Positions 15,351-23,884 of a DNA stretch of 37,051 bases are shown here, piece after piece. A program made the translations under genes and the position numbers. Source of the stretch: Porticoccaceae bacterium (GTDB lineage Bacteria; Pseudomonadota; Gammaproteobacteria; Pseudomonadales; Porticoccaceae); contig JAFMBY010000017.1 of assembly GCA_017858135.1 (NCBI GenBank), forward strand, positions 1 through 37,051, in the 5' to 3' direction. Within the stretch, counting starts at the first letter, position 1, and every line of letters begins with the position of its first letter. The notes under the pieces are model-generated. The model searched no databases. It had not been told where the DNA came from and saw only the letters and a list, made by a program, of their open reading frames with translations.

Positions 15351-15366
15351 TGCAATAAGCAGGCCA
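15351..15366 (-). promoter_or_regulatory. Putative sigma-54 promoter of ntrBC
   Basis: On the minus strand TGGCCT-GCTTA-TTGCA: the -24 GG and -12 GC are present at exact spacing, with a full match of the -12 half and 4 of 6 in the -24 half (consensus TGGCAC-N5-TTGCA). The NtrC palindrome at 15458-15474 is about 100 bp upstream, a typical enhancer distance. Confidence 0.6.
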
Positions 15367-15457
15367 GAAACGGATTTACACTATCGCCTCGAAGCGTTGA
15401 ATACAGGCTCATCGTGAGCCTGAGGGAAACAGCATTATACGTCGGCGCAGCTGTCCA

Positions 15458-15474
15458 TGCACCATCATGGTGCA
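15458..15474. promoter_or_regulatory. NtrC binding site upstream of ntrBC
   Basis: TGCACCATCATGGTGCA is a perfect 17-bp palindrome (single central base) matching the NtrC consensus TGCACY-N5-GGTGCA. It lies between the DUF4124 stop and ntrB, as glnL of E. coli also has an NtrC site before it. Here its distance from the proposed sigma-54 promoter suggests activation, though simple repression from an upstream promoter is also possible. Confidence 0.85.
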
Positions 15475-15492
15475 AGCTAAGTTAATAACGAG

Positions 15493-16023
15493 TCAATTGC
15501 GTATAAAATGACGTTGAACATGGATCGTGACAGGCTTTGATATCGCCAATACCGCACCCTGAGGAGAGTAAACACGGGCAGATACTGTATGTGCACCGCG
15601 CTCTAAGTCAGTTATGGTGCGCGAAGTTGCTGCCAGCGGTTTGCCATAAGCGGTTTGATCAAAATAAAACTGTACCAGATGGCCAGGCTGCAGCGCTGGC
15701 GTCAAGGTCAGCTGCACCAACACTTCGCGTTGATCATAGTGCACCAGAGAATCATCTTCAGGGGCGACCAAAGCCACTCTGGAATATCCTGCGAAATCAG
15801 GGCTGGGACGATCAGATGGCATCTCAACGGGGCTTGCCACAGACGGTATTTCAGTGATTGCAGGAAGTGTGATCGCGGCAGCGTCGGCATCAGCGGGAGG
15901 CGTGTCGGTGTAGGTGATATTTCCTTTCTCATCCAATACTTTATAAACAGTGGCCTCGACGAAGAAGGCCAAAAGCATTATTGCTGGCGCGACAAATAGT
16001 AGTAGTAGAAATAATTTTTTCAT
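15493..16023 (-). CDS. DUF4124-domain exported protein
   Basis: 176-aa envelope protein with an N-terminal hydrophobic segment (about 3-23) after Met-Lys-Lys, which acts as signal peptide or anchor. The DUF4124 motif (about 26-45) reads VYKVLDEKGNITYTDTPP. A Pro/Ala/Asp-rich linker (about 45-80) leads to a C-terminal beta-sandwich-like region (about 83-172; ALVAPEDDSL to SKPVTIHVQ). Function is unknown. DUF4124 genes commonly sit between glnA and ntrB in gammaproteobacteria, and this one does, all on the same strand. The terminator at 16097-16131 separates it from glnA, so it needs its own promoter or read-through. The ribosome site is weak. Confidence 0.8.
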   Translation of the reverse strand: MKKLFLLLLFVAPAIMLLAFFVEATVYKVLDEKGNITYTDTPPADADAAAITLPAITEIPSVASPVEMPSDRPSPDFAGYSRVALVAPEDDSLVHYDQREVLVQLTLTPALQPGHLVQFYFDQTAYGKPLAATSRTITDLERGAHTVSARVYSPQGAVLAISKPVTIHVQRHFIRN

Positions 16024-16096
16024 GAGGTCCAGCGCTACGAGTCCGTTGGCAACTTATCCCTGTTCTAACTGAAGACTAGACCTATTTGCAGCAAAG

Positions 16097-16131
16097 AAAA
16101 AGCCCGCCATTGACTCAATGGCGGGCTTTTT
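16097..16131. terminator. Terminator after glnA
   Basis: GCCCGCCATTG (16102-16112), loop ACT, CAATGGCGGGC (16116-16126) form a perfect 11-bp stem, with five A before and five T after. It is usable in both directions; in context it ends leftward glnA before the DUF4124 gene. Confidence 0.93.
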
Positions 16132-16168
16132 CAGGTTTTGCGAACGAATATAAAATGTTCTCAGCGGT

Positions 16169-17575
16169 TTACACGCTGTAGTACATATCAAACTCAACCG
16201 GATGAGTAGTGTGCTCAACGCGGTAAACTTCTTCCATCTTCAGATCAATGTAGGCATCGATCATATCATCGGTAAATACACCACCAGCTGTCAGATACTC
16301 ACGATCAGTATTCAGCGCATCCAGCGCTTCACGCAAGCTGCCAGCAACCTGAGGAATGGCCGCAGCTTCTTCAGCAGGAAGATCATAAAGATCTTTGTCC
16401 GCTGCATCGCCAGGGTGCATCTTGTGCTTAATACCGTCCAAACCAGCCATCAGCATTGAAGCAAACATCAGGTATGGATTTGCAGTTGGATCACCAAAGC
16501 GGACTTCTACACGCTTGCCACGTGGGCTAGCAACGTATGGAATACGGATTGCAGCAGAACGGTTGCGCGCTGAATAAGCCAGCATTACCGGCGCTTCAAA
16601 GCCCGGAATCAAACGCTTATAAGAGTTAGTCGACGCATTGGCAAAGGCATTGAGTGACTTAGCATGTTTGATGATACCGCCAATGTAGTACAGAGCGGTT
16701 TCGCTCAGACCGGCATAGGCATCACCAGCAAATTGGTTGTCGCCGTCTTTCGAGAAAGACATGTGGCAGTGCATACCAGAACCATTGTCACCAACAATTG
16801 GCTTAGGCATAAAAGTAGCTGTCTTGCCATAGGCGTGAGCAACGTTATGCACACAGTACTTGAGGATCTGAACCTGATCAGCTTTCTTCACTAGAGTGTC
16901 AAATCGAACCCCAATCTCGCACTGACCAGCGGTGCCTACTTCATGGTGATGCACTTCAATCTCTAGGTCCATCTGCTCCATAGCATTACACATGGCAGCA
17001 CGCAGATCATGCAGACTATCAACCGGTGGCACAGGGAAGTAACCGCCCTTAACGCCTGGACGATGACCCATGTTGCCATCAGGGAACACACTACCTGAAG
17101 ACCAGGCTGCTTCGTCAGAGTTGATCTTGTAAAACGCGCCACTCATGTCGACGCCCCATTTGATGTCGTCAAACACAAAGAACTCAGGCTCTGGGCCAAA
17201 GTAAGCGGTGTCCCCTAGGCCAGTAGAGTTCAGGTATTGCTCCGCACGCTGAGCGATAGAGCGTGGATCGCGCTCATAGCCCTGCATCGTTGAAGGCTCA
17301 ACGACGCCACAGCGGATAATAACGGTTGGCTCATCGGTGAAGGGATCGAGAACAGCAGTGCTATCATCTGGCATCAAAATCATGTCGGACTCGTTAATGC
17401 CTTTCCAACCAGCGATGGAAGATCCATCGAACATTTTTCCTTCGACGAAAAAGTCATCACCAACTTCACCGATGGGGATCGAAACATGCTGTTCTTTGCC
17501 TTTGGTATCAGTGAATCGAAGATCAACCCAGCGGGCTTCGCTTTCTTTAATAAGATTTAAAGTCTTCTCAGACAT
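16169..17575 (-). CDS. glnA: Glutamine synthetase type I
   Basis: 468-aa GSI-beta, full length. It makes glutamine from glutamate, ammonia and ATP as a dodecamer. Signatures include [17 protein letters not shown] (49-65), the metal-ligand region [10 protein letters not shown] (127-136), [14 protein letters not shown] (209-222), the ATP/Glu-binding [10 protein letters not shown] (264-273) and NRSAAIRIP. The adenylylation site is kept: Tyr397 in DLYDLP, so GlnE control is expected. ATG 17575 has a strong GGAGG 5-6 nt upstream. Transcription is predicted from a sigma-54 promoter about 146-161 nt upstream with two NtrC sites behind it, and it ends at a strong terminator. Confidence 0.98.
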   Translation of the reverse strand: MSEKTLNLIKESEARWVDLRFTDTKGKEQHVSIPIGEVGDDFFVEGKMFDGSSIAGWKGINESDMILMPDDSTAVLDPFTDEPTVIIRCGVVEPSTMQGYERDPRSIAQRAEQYLNSTGLGDTAYFGPEPEFFVFDDIKWGVDMSGAFYKINSDEAAWSSGSVFPDGNMGHRPGVKGGYFPVPPVDSLHDLRAAMCNAMEQMDLEIEVHHHEVGTAGQCEIGVRFDTLVKKADQVQILKYCVHNVAHAYGKTATFMPKPIVGDNGSGMHCHMSFSKDGDNQFAGDAYAGLSETALYYIGGIIKHAKSLNAFANASTNSYKRLIPGFEAPVMLAYSARNRSAAIRIPYVASPRGKRVEVRFGDPTANPYLMFASMLMAGLDGIKHKMHPGDAADKDLYDLPAEEAAAIPQVAGSLREALDALNTDREYLTAGGVFTDDMIDAYIDLKMEEVYRVEHTTHPVEFDMYYSV

Positions 17576-17720
17576 GTGTTCCTCCAGTTTGGATTTGGAT
17601 GTGCATTGTAAATTGCGCGTTTAAAGTGCGCGCTATAAATTGTGTTAAGTCATGATTCCTTACAGCTCTCTACCACCTGACTGTCCGAGAAGCTCTCAAC
17701 AGATTTGACTGAGAAAAAAC

Positions 17721-17736
17721 TGCAATAGTCGTGCCA
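17721..17736 (-). promoter_or_regulatory. Sigma-54 promoter of glnA
   Basis: On the minus strand TGGCAC-GACTA-TTGCA matches the sigma-54 consensus at every position with correct spacing. The predicted start near 17710 gives a leader of about 135 nt before ATG 17575. Confidence 0.9.
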
Positions 17737-17842
17737 ATCGAAAGTTCGCTAAAGGGTTCACGCTAAGCCCCTTGAAGCCGATGCTTAGCGCGCCATAACA
17801 GCCAGGCTCGAGGCACAGGAGATTGCGAGCAACCGACCTATT

Positions 17843-17859
17843 TGCACCTTTATGGTGCT
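17843..17859. promoter_or_regulatory. NtrC enhancer site 1 upstream of glnA
   Basis: TGCACC-TTTAT-GGTGCT matches the NtrC consensus with one mismatch at the outer base. Its centre is about 140 bp upstream of the predicted transcription start. Confidence 0.85.
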
Positions 17860-17872
17860 CTTAAACAGCGTG

Positions 17873-17889
17873 CGCACTTTATCGGTGCA
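17873..17889. promoter_or_regulatory. NtrC enhancer site 2 upstream of glnA
   Basis: CGCACT-TTATC-GGTGCA keeps the GCAC-N7-GTGC core. Its centre is 30 bp from site 1, about three helical turns, like the paired strong sites of enterobacterial glnA that place two NtrC dimers on the same face. Confidence 0.78.
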
Positions 17890-18080
17890 TTTATTCGCGA
17901 TATTTTTGATGAGGCGTGCCGTTCGCCATCAGTATAATGCTATTAAGGGTTTTTTCTGCCATTCTTTCTGGCGTACTTGGTAATTATTTGAGCCAGTAAA
18001 GTACCTCAAACTCATCGGCAGCAAAAATCTACGCGCCAGCCTTGTGAGCACATCATGTTAAATACGTTAGGAACCGATTA

Positions 18081-18353
18081 ATGGCCAGCATTGATAACGT
18101 CTCTCTGCCAAATACCGATGATATTATTATCGATGTGCGCCATCCGGATGAAGCTGAGCAGCGCCCATTAACTTGCACAGCCAATAAAATCCTCTCTCTG
18201 CCATTTTTCAATATCACACAACGACTCGGCGAGCTGGACAAACAGCAGTCTTACTTACTTTATTGCGAGAAGGGGATTATGAGCCGCATCCATGCCGACA
18301 CAATGGTGAAAAACGGTTTTAAGAAGATCGGGGTCTTCGCCCCTGATTCATAG
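18081..18353 (+). CDS. Stand-alone ThiI-type rhodanese domain
   Basis: 90-aa single rhodanese domain. Its pattern, DDIIIDVRHPDEAEQRPL (13-30), ILSLPFFNITQRLGELD and LLYCEKGIMSRIHAD (59-73), is that of the C-terminal domain of ThiI, including the catalytic Cys62 (ThiI Cys456 in E. coli) in CEKGIMS. The THUMP and PP-loop domains needed for tRNA 4-thiouridine synthesis are absent. In Pseudomonas full-length thiI lies between glnA and typA, which is exactly this place. In Salmonella the rhodanese domain alone is reported to suffice for the thiazole part of thiamine, so a thiamine role is plausible. ATG 18081 has AGGAA 8 nt upstream, and the frame is intact, so it looks like a working gene rather than debris. 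Confidence 0.85.
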   Translation: MASIDNVSLPNTDDIIIDVRHPDEAEQRPLTCTANKILSLPFFNITQRLGELDKQQSYLLYCEKGIMSRIHADTMVKNGFKKIGVFAPDS

Positions 18354-18495
18354 CCAAAGTTAAGCCATCCACGCGAAAATTGTGACCTTATTCTCATTAT
18401 TTGAGCTGATTAGTCGCCATTCTTACCGAGAAGCGTCTATATTTAGCACTTAGCCTCCGTTTTGTCCAACCAAAATCTGCCGCAGGATGCAGCCG

Positions 18496-20868
18496 ATGAT
18501 GAGCACTGAAAATTTGCTCGGGGAATTCAAGGAAGTAGAGAATTCCAGTCCCCGCTCCCTAAAAAGATCGATCCAGATCGAACTGGAAAGACATGTTTTA
18601 AAAAATCTCGGACTCGGACTGACTATTTCGCTTGTCGGCGCCCTGCTTATCTTTTTTTTCGCCGCCAATAAAAATCCAACCATCGAGCACTGGGCATGGC
18701 TCGCGGCAGTGTCCCTATCAAGCCTCGCTATCTGGTTCTGGTCATCGCGGCTTGTTCGCGACACAACACCTAACCCTCCGCGGCCACGGGCCATTATCAT
18801 CACCTCATCGCTCAGTTTTGCAATCCTTTATGGGGCCGTGGCAGTACTCTTTATTAAACCCCAGCAAATTGAAACCTCAGCACTGGTTGCTATCACCGTG
18901 ATCACCGCCGCATACGCCTGGCCGCTGACTTATGCACTGACAAGCGAGTTCCGCCATCTTTTTCTCAGCCTGATTTACGCGCCGCTTTTAGTCAGTCTTT
19001 ATCGCTATTATCCGACGATGAACTTAGGTTTTTTCGCGCTGTTGCCACTGGCCTATCTGATATTACATCGAAATCTGATCAGTCAGAGAAGGGTGTTTAG
19101 CGACGCTACAGGTACTATGCTCAAGGCAAACGAACACTCGGAGCAAGTCATCGCGACGAGTCAAAAAATCTCCAGCCTAATCGAGCAAACGCCCCTCGGA
19201 TTTATTGAATGGGACCAGCAGCGTGAGATTGTCAGCTGGAATCCCGCGGCAACAACAATTTTCGGCTACACCAAAGAAGAGACTCTCGGGCGCACAACGG
19301 ACTTTTTATTTGATCCGCAAAAAAGCTTCCTGCTGCAGCAAGTCGAAAACGATCTGTTCCTGTTTGGCAAAGACTTCACCGGCACAGCGGACAATATCAC
19401 TCGAGACGGGACGGTGATTATTTGCGAGTGGAACAATACACCACTGTTTGATGAGGCCATGAATGTGGTCGGCGCAGCCTCTTTTGTCGAAGATGTCACT
19501 GATCGAGTCAAGCTGGAAACACGCATCAAACAGCAGGCCTATTTTGATCCATTGACCGGACTACCCAATCGCCATCGCCTGATGGAAGAACTAAGTCGGG
19601 TAATCGCCCTCGCTCAGCGCAGTCAAAATTTCTGTTCGCTGCTGTTTATCGATCTCGACCACTTCAAAGAGATCAATGATACTCGCGGCCACCATTATGG
19701 CGATCTCGCTCTGACAATGTTTGCCCAGCGTCTGCGCAAGATCATTCGAACCGAGGAGGCCGTCGCGCGCCTGGGGGGTGATGAATTTGTCGTGCTGCTT
19801 GAAAATCTCGGAGCAGAAGAAGAACCGTCGCGCATGCAAATAGCTCAGGTCGCGGAAAAGATTATTGATGCCGCCCGTGAGCCCTTTATCATTAAAGATG
19901 AAAAATTTCGCATCAGCTGTAGCATCGGCATCGTGCTTTTTAACGATGGCAGCTCCGATGGTGAGTCCATACTCCAGCAGGCCGACAAGGCGCTCTACAC
20001 AATCAAGCGCGAGGGCAAGTCTAATTACTACTTTCACAACCAAAAGCTACCCTCGGAGCTGCAGCTACAGGCTACCCTGCTAGAACAACTGCGCAACAAG
20101 GCCAACAACAAATCGTTTTTGCCCTATTATCAACCTATTCTCGACACCAAGACTAACCTGATCAACGGCCTGCAAGTACTTTTGCGCTGGAAAAATCCAG
20201 ATAATGAGTTAGTCGCCGCCAGTGAAATTATTGCGCTTCTCGAATCAGGTTCAATGATCGTGGATATATCGCTGACACTGCTGGAACAGATCTTCCGCCA
20301 AGTCGATCTGTGGCGAAATCAGGATTTGTGGCGAGATGATCAGCGTATCTATTTCACATTGAGTTTGCGTGAGCTGGAACATCCGTCATTCGTGGCCAAT
20401 ATTGAAACATTGCTCCATGAGCACTCGATCAACCCGCAGACGCTGGTTTTCACTGTTCATACTGAGACGCTGCCGAAGATCCACACCCCGATGTCACAGC
20501 AACTCAATGGCCTCAAGGACATGGGTATTAGTTTTATCGTCGACAATGTCGGCTACCAGAGCCTGCCAATTCAGAAATTACGTGAATTTGAAATCGATAC
20601 TATTCGAATCTCGCACAAATTAATGGCTGAATGTCCCTTCATGGAGAGTTCGTGGAATTTGGTGAAAGGATTGATTGAACTGGCTAAATCTGTCGGTCTC
20701 AGGTGCATCGCTCCCTGCGTTGAGGAGTCCGAAATACACCATCTGTTACTCAATACTGGGTGCCAATTATTACAGGGAAACCTAATAGCCCCGCCCTCAC
20801 CAGCCACCGCAATTACAAGAATGCTTATTGAGCGCACGGTGCATAGTAAAGAGGAATCGCTCGCCTAA
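18496..20868 (+). CDS. PAS-GGDEF-EAL protein; active GGDEF, degenerate EAL
   Basis: About 790 aa membrane c-di-GMP protein. Counting from an in-frame ATG at 18487: N-terminal membrane part (about 38-195, five or six helices), PAS (about 228-345), GGDEF (about 350-515), EAL-like domain (about 530-780). The active-site GGDEF at 430-434 is intact in RLGGDEFVVLL, but the inhibitory I-site is RTEE, not RxxD. The EAL domain is broken: QVL replaces EAL (563-565), and the NLS, ES, DDFG and AEGVE-type motifs read TLSLRE, HTE, VDNVG and APCVE. Diguanylate cyclase without phosphodiesterase activity is predicted. The start is probably ATG 18496 or 18499, with AGGA 8 nt before the first. It ends 70 nt before typA. 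Confidence 0.88.
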   Translation: MMSTENLLGEFKEVENSSPRSLKRSIQIELERHVLKNLGLGLTISLVGALLIFFFAANKNPTIEHWAWLAAVSLSSLAIWFWSSRLVRDTTPNPPRPRAIIITSSLSFAILYGAVAVLFIKPQQIETSALVAITVITAAYAWPLTYALTSEFRHLFLSLIYAPLLVSLYRYYPTMNLGFFALLPLAYLILHRNLISQRRVFSDATGTMLKANEHSEQVIATSQKISSLIEQTPLGFIEWDQQREIVSWNPAATTIFGYTKEETLGRTTDFLFDPQKSFLLQQVENDLFLFGKDFTGTADNITRDGTVIICEWNNTPLFDEAMNVVGAASFVEDVTDRVKLETRIKQQAYFDPLTGLPNRHRLMEELSRVIALAQRSQNFCSLLFIDLDHFKEINDTRGHHYGDLALTMFAQRLRKIIRTEEAVARLGGDEFVVLLENLGAEEEPSRMQIAQVAEKIIDAAREPFIIKDEKFRISCSIGIVLFNDGSSDGESILQQADKALYTIKREGKSNYYFHNQKLPSELQLQATLLEQLRNKANNKSFLPYYQPILDTKTNLINGLQVLLRWKNPDNELVAASEIIALLESGSMIVDISLTLLEQIFRQVDLWRNQDLWRDDQRIYFTLSLRELEHPSFVANIETLLHEHSINPQTLVFTVHTETLPKIHTPMSQQLNGLKDMGISFIVDNVGYQSLPIQKLREFEIDTIRISHKLMAECPFMESSWNLVKGLIELAKSVGLRCIAPCVEESEIHHLLLNTGCQLLQGNLIAPPSPATAITRMLIERTVHSKEESLA

Positions 20869-20902
20869 CGAAAAGATCCGTAGCAGTTTCTGAAAATTAC
20901 AC

Positions 20903-20908
20903 TATAAT
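20903..20908 (+). promoter_or_regulatory. Putative -10 element of typA
   Basis: A perfect TATAAT 30 nt before ATG 20939. The -35 position has no good match. The predicted start near 20915 would leave a leader of only about 24 nt. Confidence 0.5.
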
Positions 20909-20938
20909 CGCGACCTTTTGCCCCTACTGGTACCCCTC

Positions 20939-22750
20939 ATGTCCATTGAAAACCTGCGGAACATCGCAATCATCGCTCACGTTGACCACGGTAAGACCAC
21001 TCTGGTTGATAAACTTCTCAGTCAATCAGGAACCCTCGATCGCAAAGATGTGGGCTCAGAGCGATTAATGGACTCCAACGACCAGGAAAAAGAGCGCGGC
21101 ATTACCATTCTGGCAAAAAATACTGCCATCAATTGGAATGACTACCGCATCAATATTGTCGACACCCCTGGTCACGCTGACTTTGGTGGCGAAGTAGAGC
21201 GCGTGCTGTCGATGGTCGACTCGGTATTATTGCTGGTCGATGCAGTCGACGGGCCAATGCCGCAGACCCGCTTTGTTACCTCCAAGGCTTTCGAGCAAGG
21301 GTTACGTCCAATTGTTGTTATCAACAAAGTCGACCGCCCTGGCGCTCGACCCGACTGGGTTATGGATCAGGTCTTTGACCTGTTTGACAACCTCGGCGCA
21401 ACCGATGAGCAACTCGACTTTCCTGTTATTTACGCATCAGCGCTGAACGGCATAGCAGGCCTCGATGTCGACAACATGGCAGAAGACATGACGCCGCTGT
21501 ATGAAATGATCGTCAATGACGTGCCCGCGCCAAAAGTTGACGTGGATGGTCCATTCCAGATGCAGGTATCAGCACTCGCCTACGACAGCTATGTTGGCGT
21601 TATCGGCGTTGGTCGCATCACTCGCGGCAAACTCAAGCCCGGCCAGCAGGTCATTGTTAAATCTGCCGACGGCAAAGAGCGCAAGGGCAAGGTCCTCAAT
21701 GTGAAAGGGTATCTCGGACTCGAGCAGATCGAAACACAACTGGCTGGTGCCGGCGATATTGTCTGCATTAACGGTATTGATGGCCTGAGCATTTCGGACA
21801 CACTGTGCGATCCAGAGCACGTCGAAGCACTGCCAGCCCTGAGCGTTGATGAGCCCACTGTCAGCATGACCTTTATCGTCAATGATTCACCATTTGCCGG
21901 ACTCGAGGGCAAATATGTCACAACGCGAAATATCAAAGACCGTCTCGATCAGGAGCTGATTCACAACGTCGCTCTGCGCGTGGCGCCTGGCGACACACCG
22001 GATAAGTTTATAGTCTCTGGCCGCGGCGAATTGCACCTGTCAGTTTTAATTGAAACTATGCGCCGCGAAGGATTCGAGATGGGTGTATCGCGCCCGGAAG
22101 TCGTCCAGAGAATTGTCGACGGTAAAGTTCATGAGCCGTTTGAGCAGGTTGTGATCGACGTCGAAGAACAGCATCAAGGTGCAGTAATGGAAGAGCTTGG
22201 CATGCGTAAAGCCGAGCTAACTAATATGGAGCCGGACGGCAAAGGTCGCGTACGACTGGAATTTGTTATGCCGTCTCGCGGGTTAATTGGATTCCGTGGC
22301 GCGTTTCTGACCCTGACGTCAGGCTCAGGCATTATGACCAGTATCTTTGATCACTATGGTCCCGCCAAAGAGGGTGAAAACCACTCACGCAAAAACGGCG
22401 TGTTGATCAGCATGGTAAAAGGTAAAACGGCAGCTTATGCCCTGTTTAACATTCAGGCTCGCGGTCGTCTATTCTTAGGTCATGCGATCGATATTTACGA
22501 GGGCCAAGTAGTTGGCATTCACTCGCGCAACAATGATCTAGTGGTCAACCCGATTAAGGGCAAGCAGCTGACCAACGTGCGCGCCTCGGGAACAGACGAG
22601 GCATTAACACTAGTGCCGCCGATCAAGCACACGCTTGAGCAGGCACTGGAGTTTATTGAAGACGATGAGCTGGTAGAAGTCACTCCTCACAGCATCCGTA
22701 TTCGCAAGAAATTGCTCACTGAAAATGAGCGCAAACGCGCGCCTAAATAA
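20939..22750 (+). CDS. typA: Ribosome-associated GTPase TypA/BipA
   Basis: 603-aa translational GTPase related to EF-G and LepA. The G domain (about 1-200) has AHVDHGKT (13-20), the switch region [25 protein letters not shown], and NKVD for guanine. Then come the beta-barrel domain II, the EF-G-like domains III and V, and the BipA-specific C-terminal domain that ends in [20 protein letters not shown]-type sequence. It binds ribosomes, helps large-subunit assembly and is needed at low temperature or under stress. An upstream TTG (20918) is in frame, but [16 protein letters not shown] is the usual N-terminus, so ATG 20939 is used. No Shine-Dalgarno sequence is visible before it. It is flanked by two GGDEF genes on the same strand. 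Confidence 0.97.
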   Translation: MSIENLRNIAIIAHVDHGKTTLVDKLLSQSGTLDRKDVGSERLMDSNDQEKERGITILAKNTAINWNDYRINIVDTPGHADFGGEVERVLSMVDSVLLLVDAVDGPMPQTRFVTSKAFEQGLRPIVVINKVDRPGARPDWVMDQVFDLFDNLGATDEQLDFPVIYASALNGIAGLDVDNMAEDMTPLYEMIVNDVPAPKVDVDGPFQMQVSALAYDSYVGVIGVGRITRGKLKPGQQVIVKSADGKERKGKVLNVKGYLGLEQIETQLAGAGDIVCINGIDGLSISDTLCDPEHVEALPALSVDEPTVSMTFIVNDSPFAGLEGKYVTTRNIKDRLDQELIHNVALRVAPGDTPDKFIVSGRGELHLSVLIETMRREGFEMGVSRPEVVQRIVDGKVHEPFEQVVIDVEEQHQGAVMEELGMRKAELTNMEPDGKGRVRLEFVMPSRGLIGFRGAFLTLTSGSGIMTSIFDHYGPAKEGENHSRKNGVLISMVKGKTAAYALFNIQARGRLFLGHAIDIYEGQVVGIHSRNNDLVVNPIKGKQLTNVRASGTDEALTLVPPIKHTLEQALEFIEDDELVEVTPHSIRIRKKLLTENERKRAPK

Positions 22751-22763
22751 ATTGCTTGAAACA

Positions 22764-22784
22764 AGCGGGCTGTAATGGCCCGCT
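22764..22784 (+). terminator. Hairpin after typA, weak terminator
   Basis: AGCGGGC (22764-22770), loop TGTAATG, GCCCGCT (22778-22784), a perfect 7-bp stem. Only AATTTAG follows rather than a T-run, so it may attenuate rather than stop transcription into the next gene. Confidence 0.5.
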
Positions 22785-22826
22785 AATTTAGTGCTACATT
22801 TACTACCAATGGATGGTGGGACGCCT

Positions 22827-23858
22827 ATGACGGAACTCGACAGCGCAGACTCATTACCCAGCGGATTTCTCTCCTTCTCGCTGGTCAGTCAGGAAATCAT
22901 CGCCGTACTGTTTGCCTTTTACTCCTATCAGCAGGGCGATATGTCACTGGCAACCTTTTATTTGGCGGTGGCCGGTCTACTTCTGATTGCCCTTGGCATT
23001 CACTCTATCTTTGATCAACCCCGAACCGCACGCTTACTTTTAGCATTACTGTTGGTAGCCAGCTTCTTCTATTTACTCTCTGGTGCCTCAGACAGCTCGG
23101 CTCTACTCTGGTGTCTAACGATTATTCCGGTGCTGGTCGGCACCTTTGGCTATCGCAACAGCATTTTAATACTCAGCGGTATCTTTGCTAGCTCTCTGTG
23201 GCTATTTTATGCCGCTCCTGAAGCACTTATGCTGCCTAACTATAGCGAGGCTACCGTCGTGCGCTTTTTATCTTCCTACGCGGTGTTATCGGTATTTGCT
23301 GTGGCCATGGATAACGCGCACTCACGCAGCCTTAATCGGTATAAAGATCTGTCCCGCCGCGTCGACCAGATAGCGCACCAAGATCAACTTACCCAGCTAC
23401 CCAACCGACATGACATGGAACGCCGACTGGAAAAGAAATATCAGCAATATCGACTAGTCAACCAACCGTTCTCAATATTGCTAGCCGATCTCGATAACTT
23501 CAAATTCATCAATGACCGCTATGGCCACGATGTTGGCGACGATGTACTGCACGCTATTGGCGCCCTGCTCAGCGAACCGCTGCGCGGCGAAGATGTGGTT
23601 GCGCGCTGGGGTGGCAATGAATTTATGGTACTGCTGCCAACAGCCAATGCTGAGGCGGCTGTCAATGTTGCTGAGCGATTGCGCACGCAGGCGGGCAAAC
23701 TGGCCATGGAAGCCCAGGGCGACAAACTGCGGGTATCTCTCAGTGTCGGTGTTGCATCGATCGACAAGTGCACTGGTATTGACGATCTAATATCCACTGC
23801 CGAGAACGGACTCTATCAGGCCAAGCATATGGGCCGCGATATGGTCATTGTCGGCTAA
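22827..23858 (+). CDS. Membrane GGDEF-family protein with GGNEF active site
   Basis: 343 aa from ATG 22827 (MTELDS), which has GGTGGGA about 6 nt upstream; ATG 22809 and GTG 22791 are in frame. About six membrane helices (about 15-165) without a known sensor domain are followed by a short linker and a GGDEF domain (about 180-343, starting DQLTQLPNRHDMERRL). The active-site motif is GGNEF (262-266): Asn replaces the metal-binding Asp/Glu of GG(D/E)EF, so diguanylate cyclase activity is doubtful. The inhibitory I-site RGED (253-256) five residues before it is intact, so c-di-GMP binding is still expected. It is more likely a c-di-GMP receptor than an enzyme. It lies downstream of typA and may be partly co-transcribed with it. 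Confidence 0.87.
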   Translation: MTELDSADSLPSGFLSFSLVSQEIIAVLFAFYSYQQGDMSLATFYLAVAGLLLIALGIHSIFDQPRTARLLLALLLVASFFYLLSGASDSSALLWCLTIIPVLVGTFGYRNSILILSGIFASSLWLFYAAPEALMLPNYSEATVVRFLSSYAVLSVFAVAMDNAHSRSLNRYKDLSRRVDQIAHQDQLTQLPNRHDMERRLEKKYQQYRLVNQPFSILLADLDNFKFINDRYGHDVGDDVLHAIGALLSEPLRGEDVVARWGGNEFMVLLPTANAEAAVNVAERLRTQAGKLAMEAQGDKLRVSLSVGVASIDKCTGIDDLISTAENGLYQAKHMGRDMVIVG

Positions 23859-23884
23859 TCAAAACGCACTCTTGCAACTGCCGC

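Larger units (their letters stand above)
17576..18080. other. 505-base control region between glnA and the rhodanese gene
   Basis: No gene is visible on either strand. The left half is the leader and sigma-54 promoter of leftward glnA (17721-17736) with NtrC sites at 17843-17889. The right half probably contains the rightward promoter of the rhodanese gene: a perfect TATAAT is at 17933-17938 but no convincing -35. I found no remnant of the missing ThiI THUMP or PP-loop domains in this stretch. Confidence 0.7.

Noticed and set aside
19591-20043. 150-codon open frame antisense to the GGDEF domain
   Set aside because: Codon shadow of a well-supported domain; no protein features of its own.
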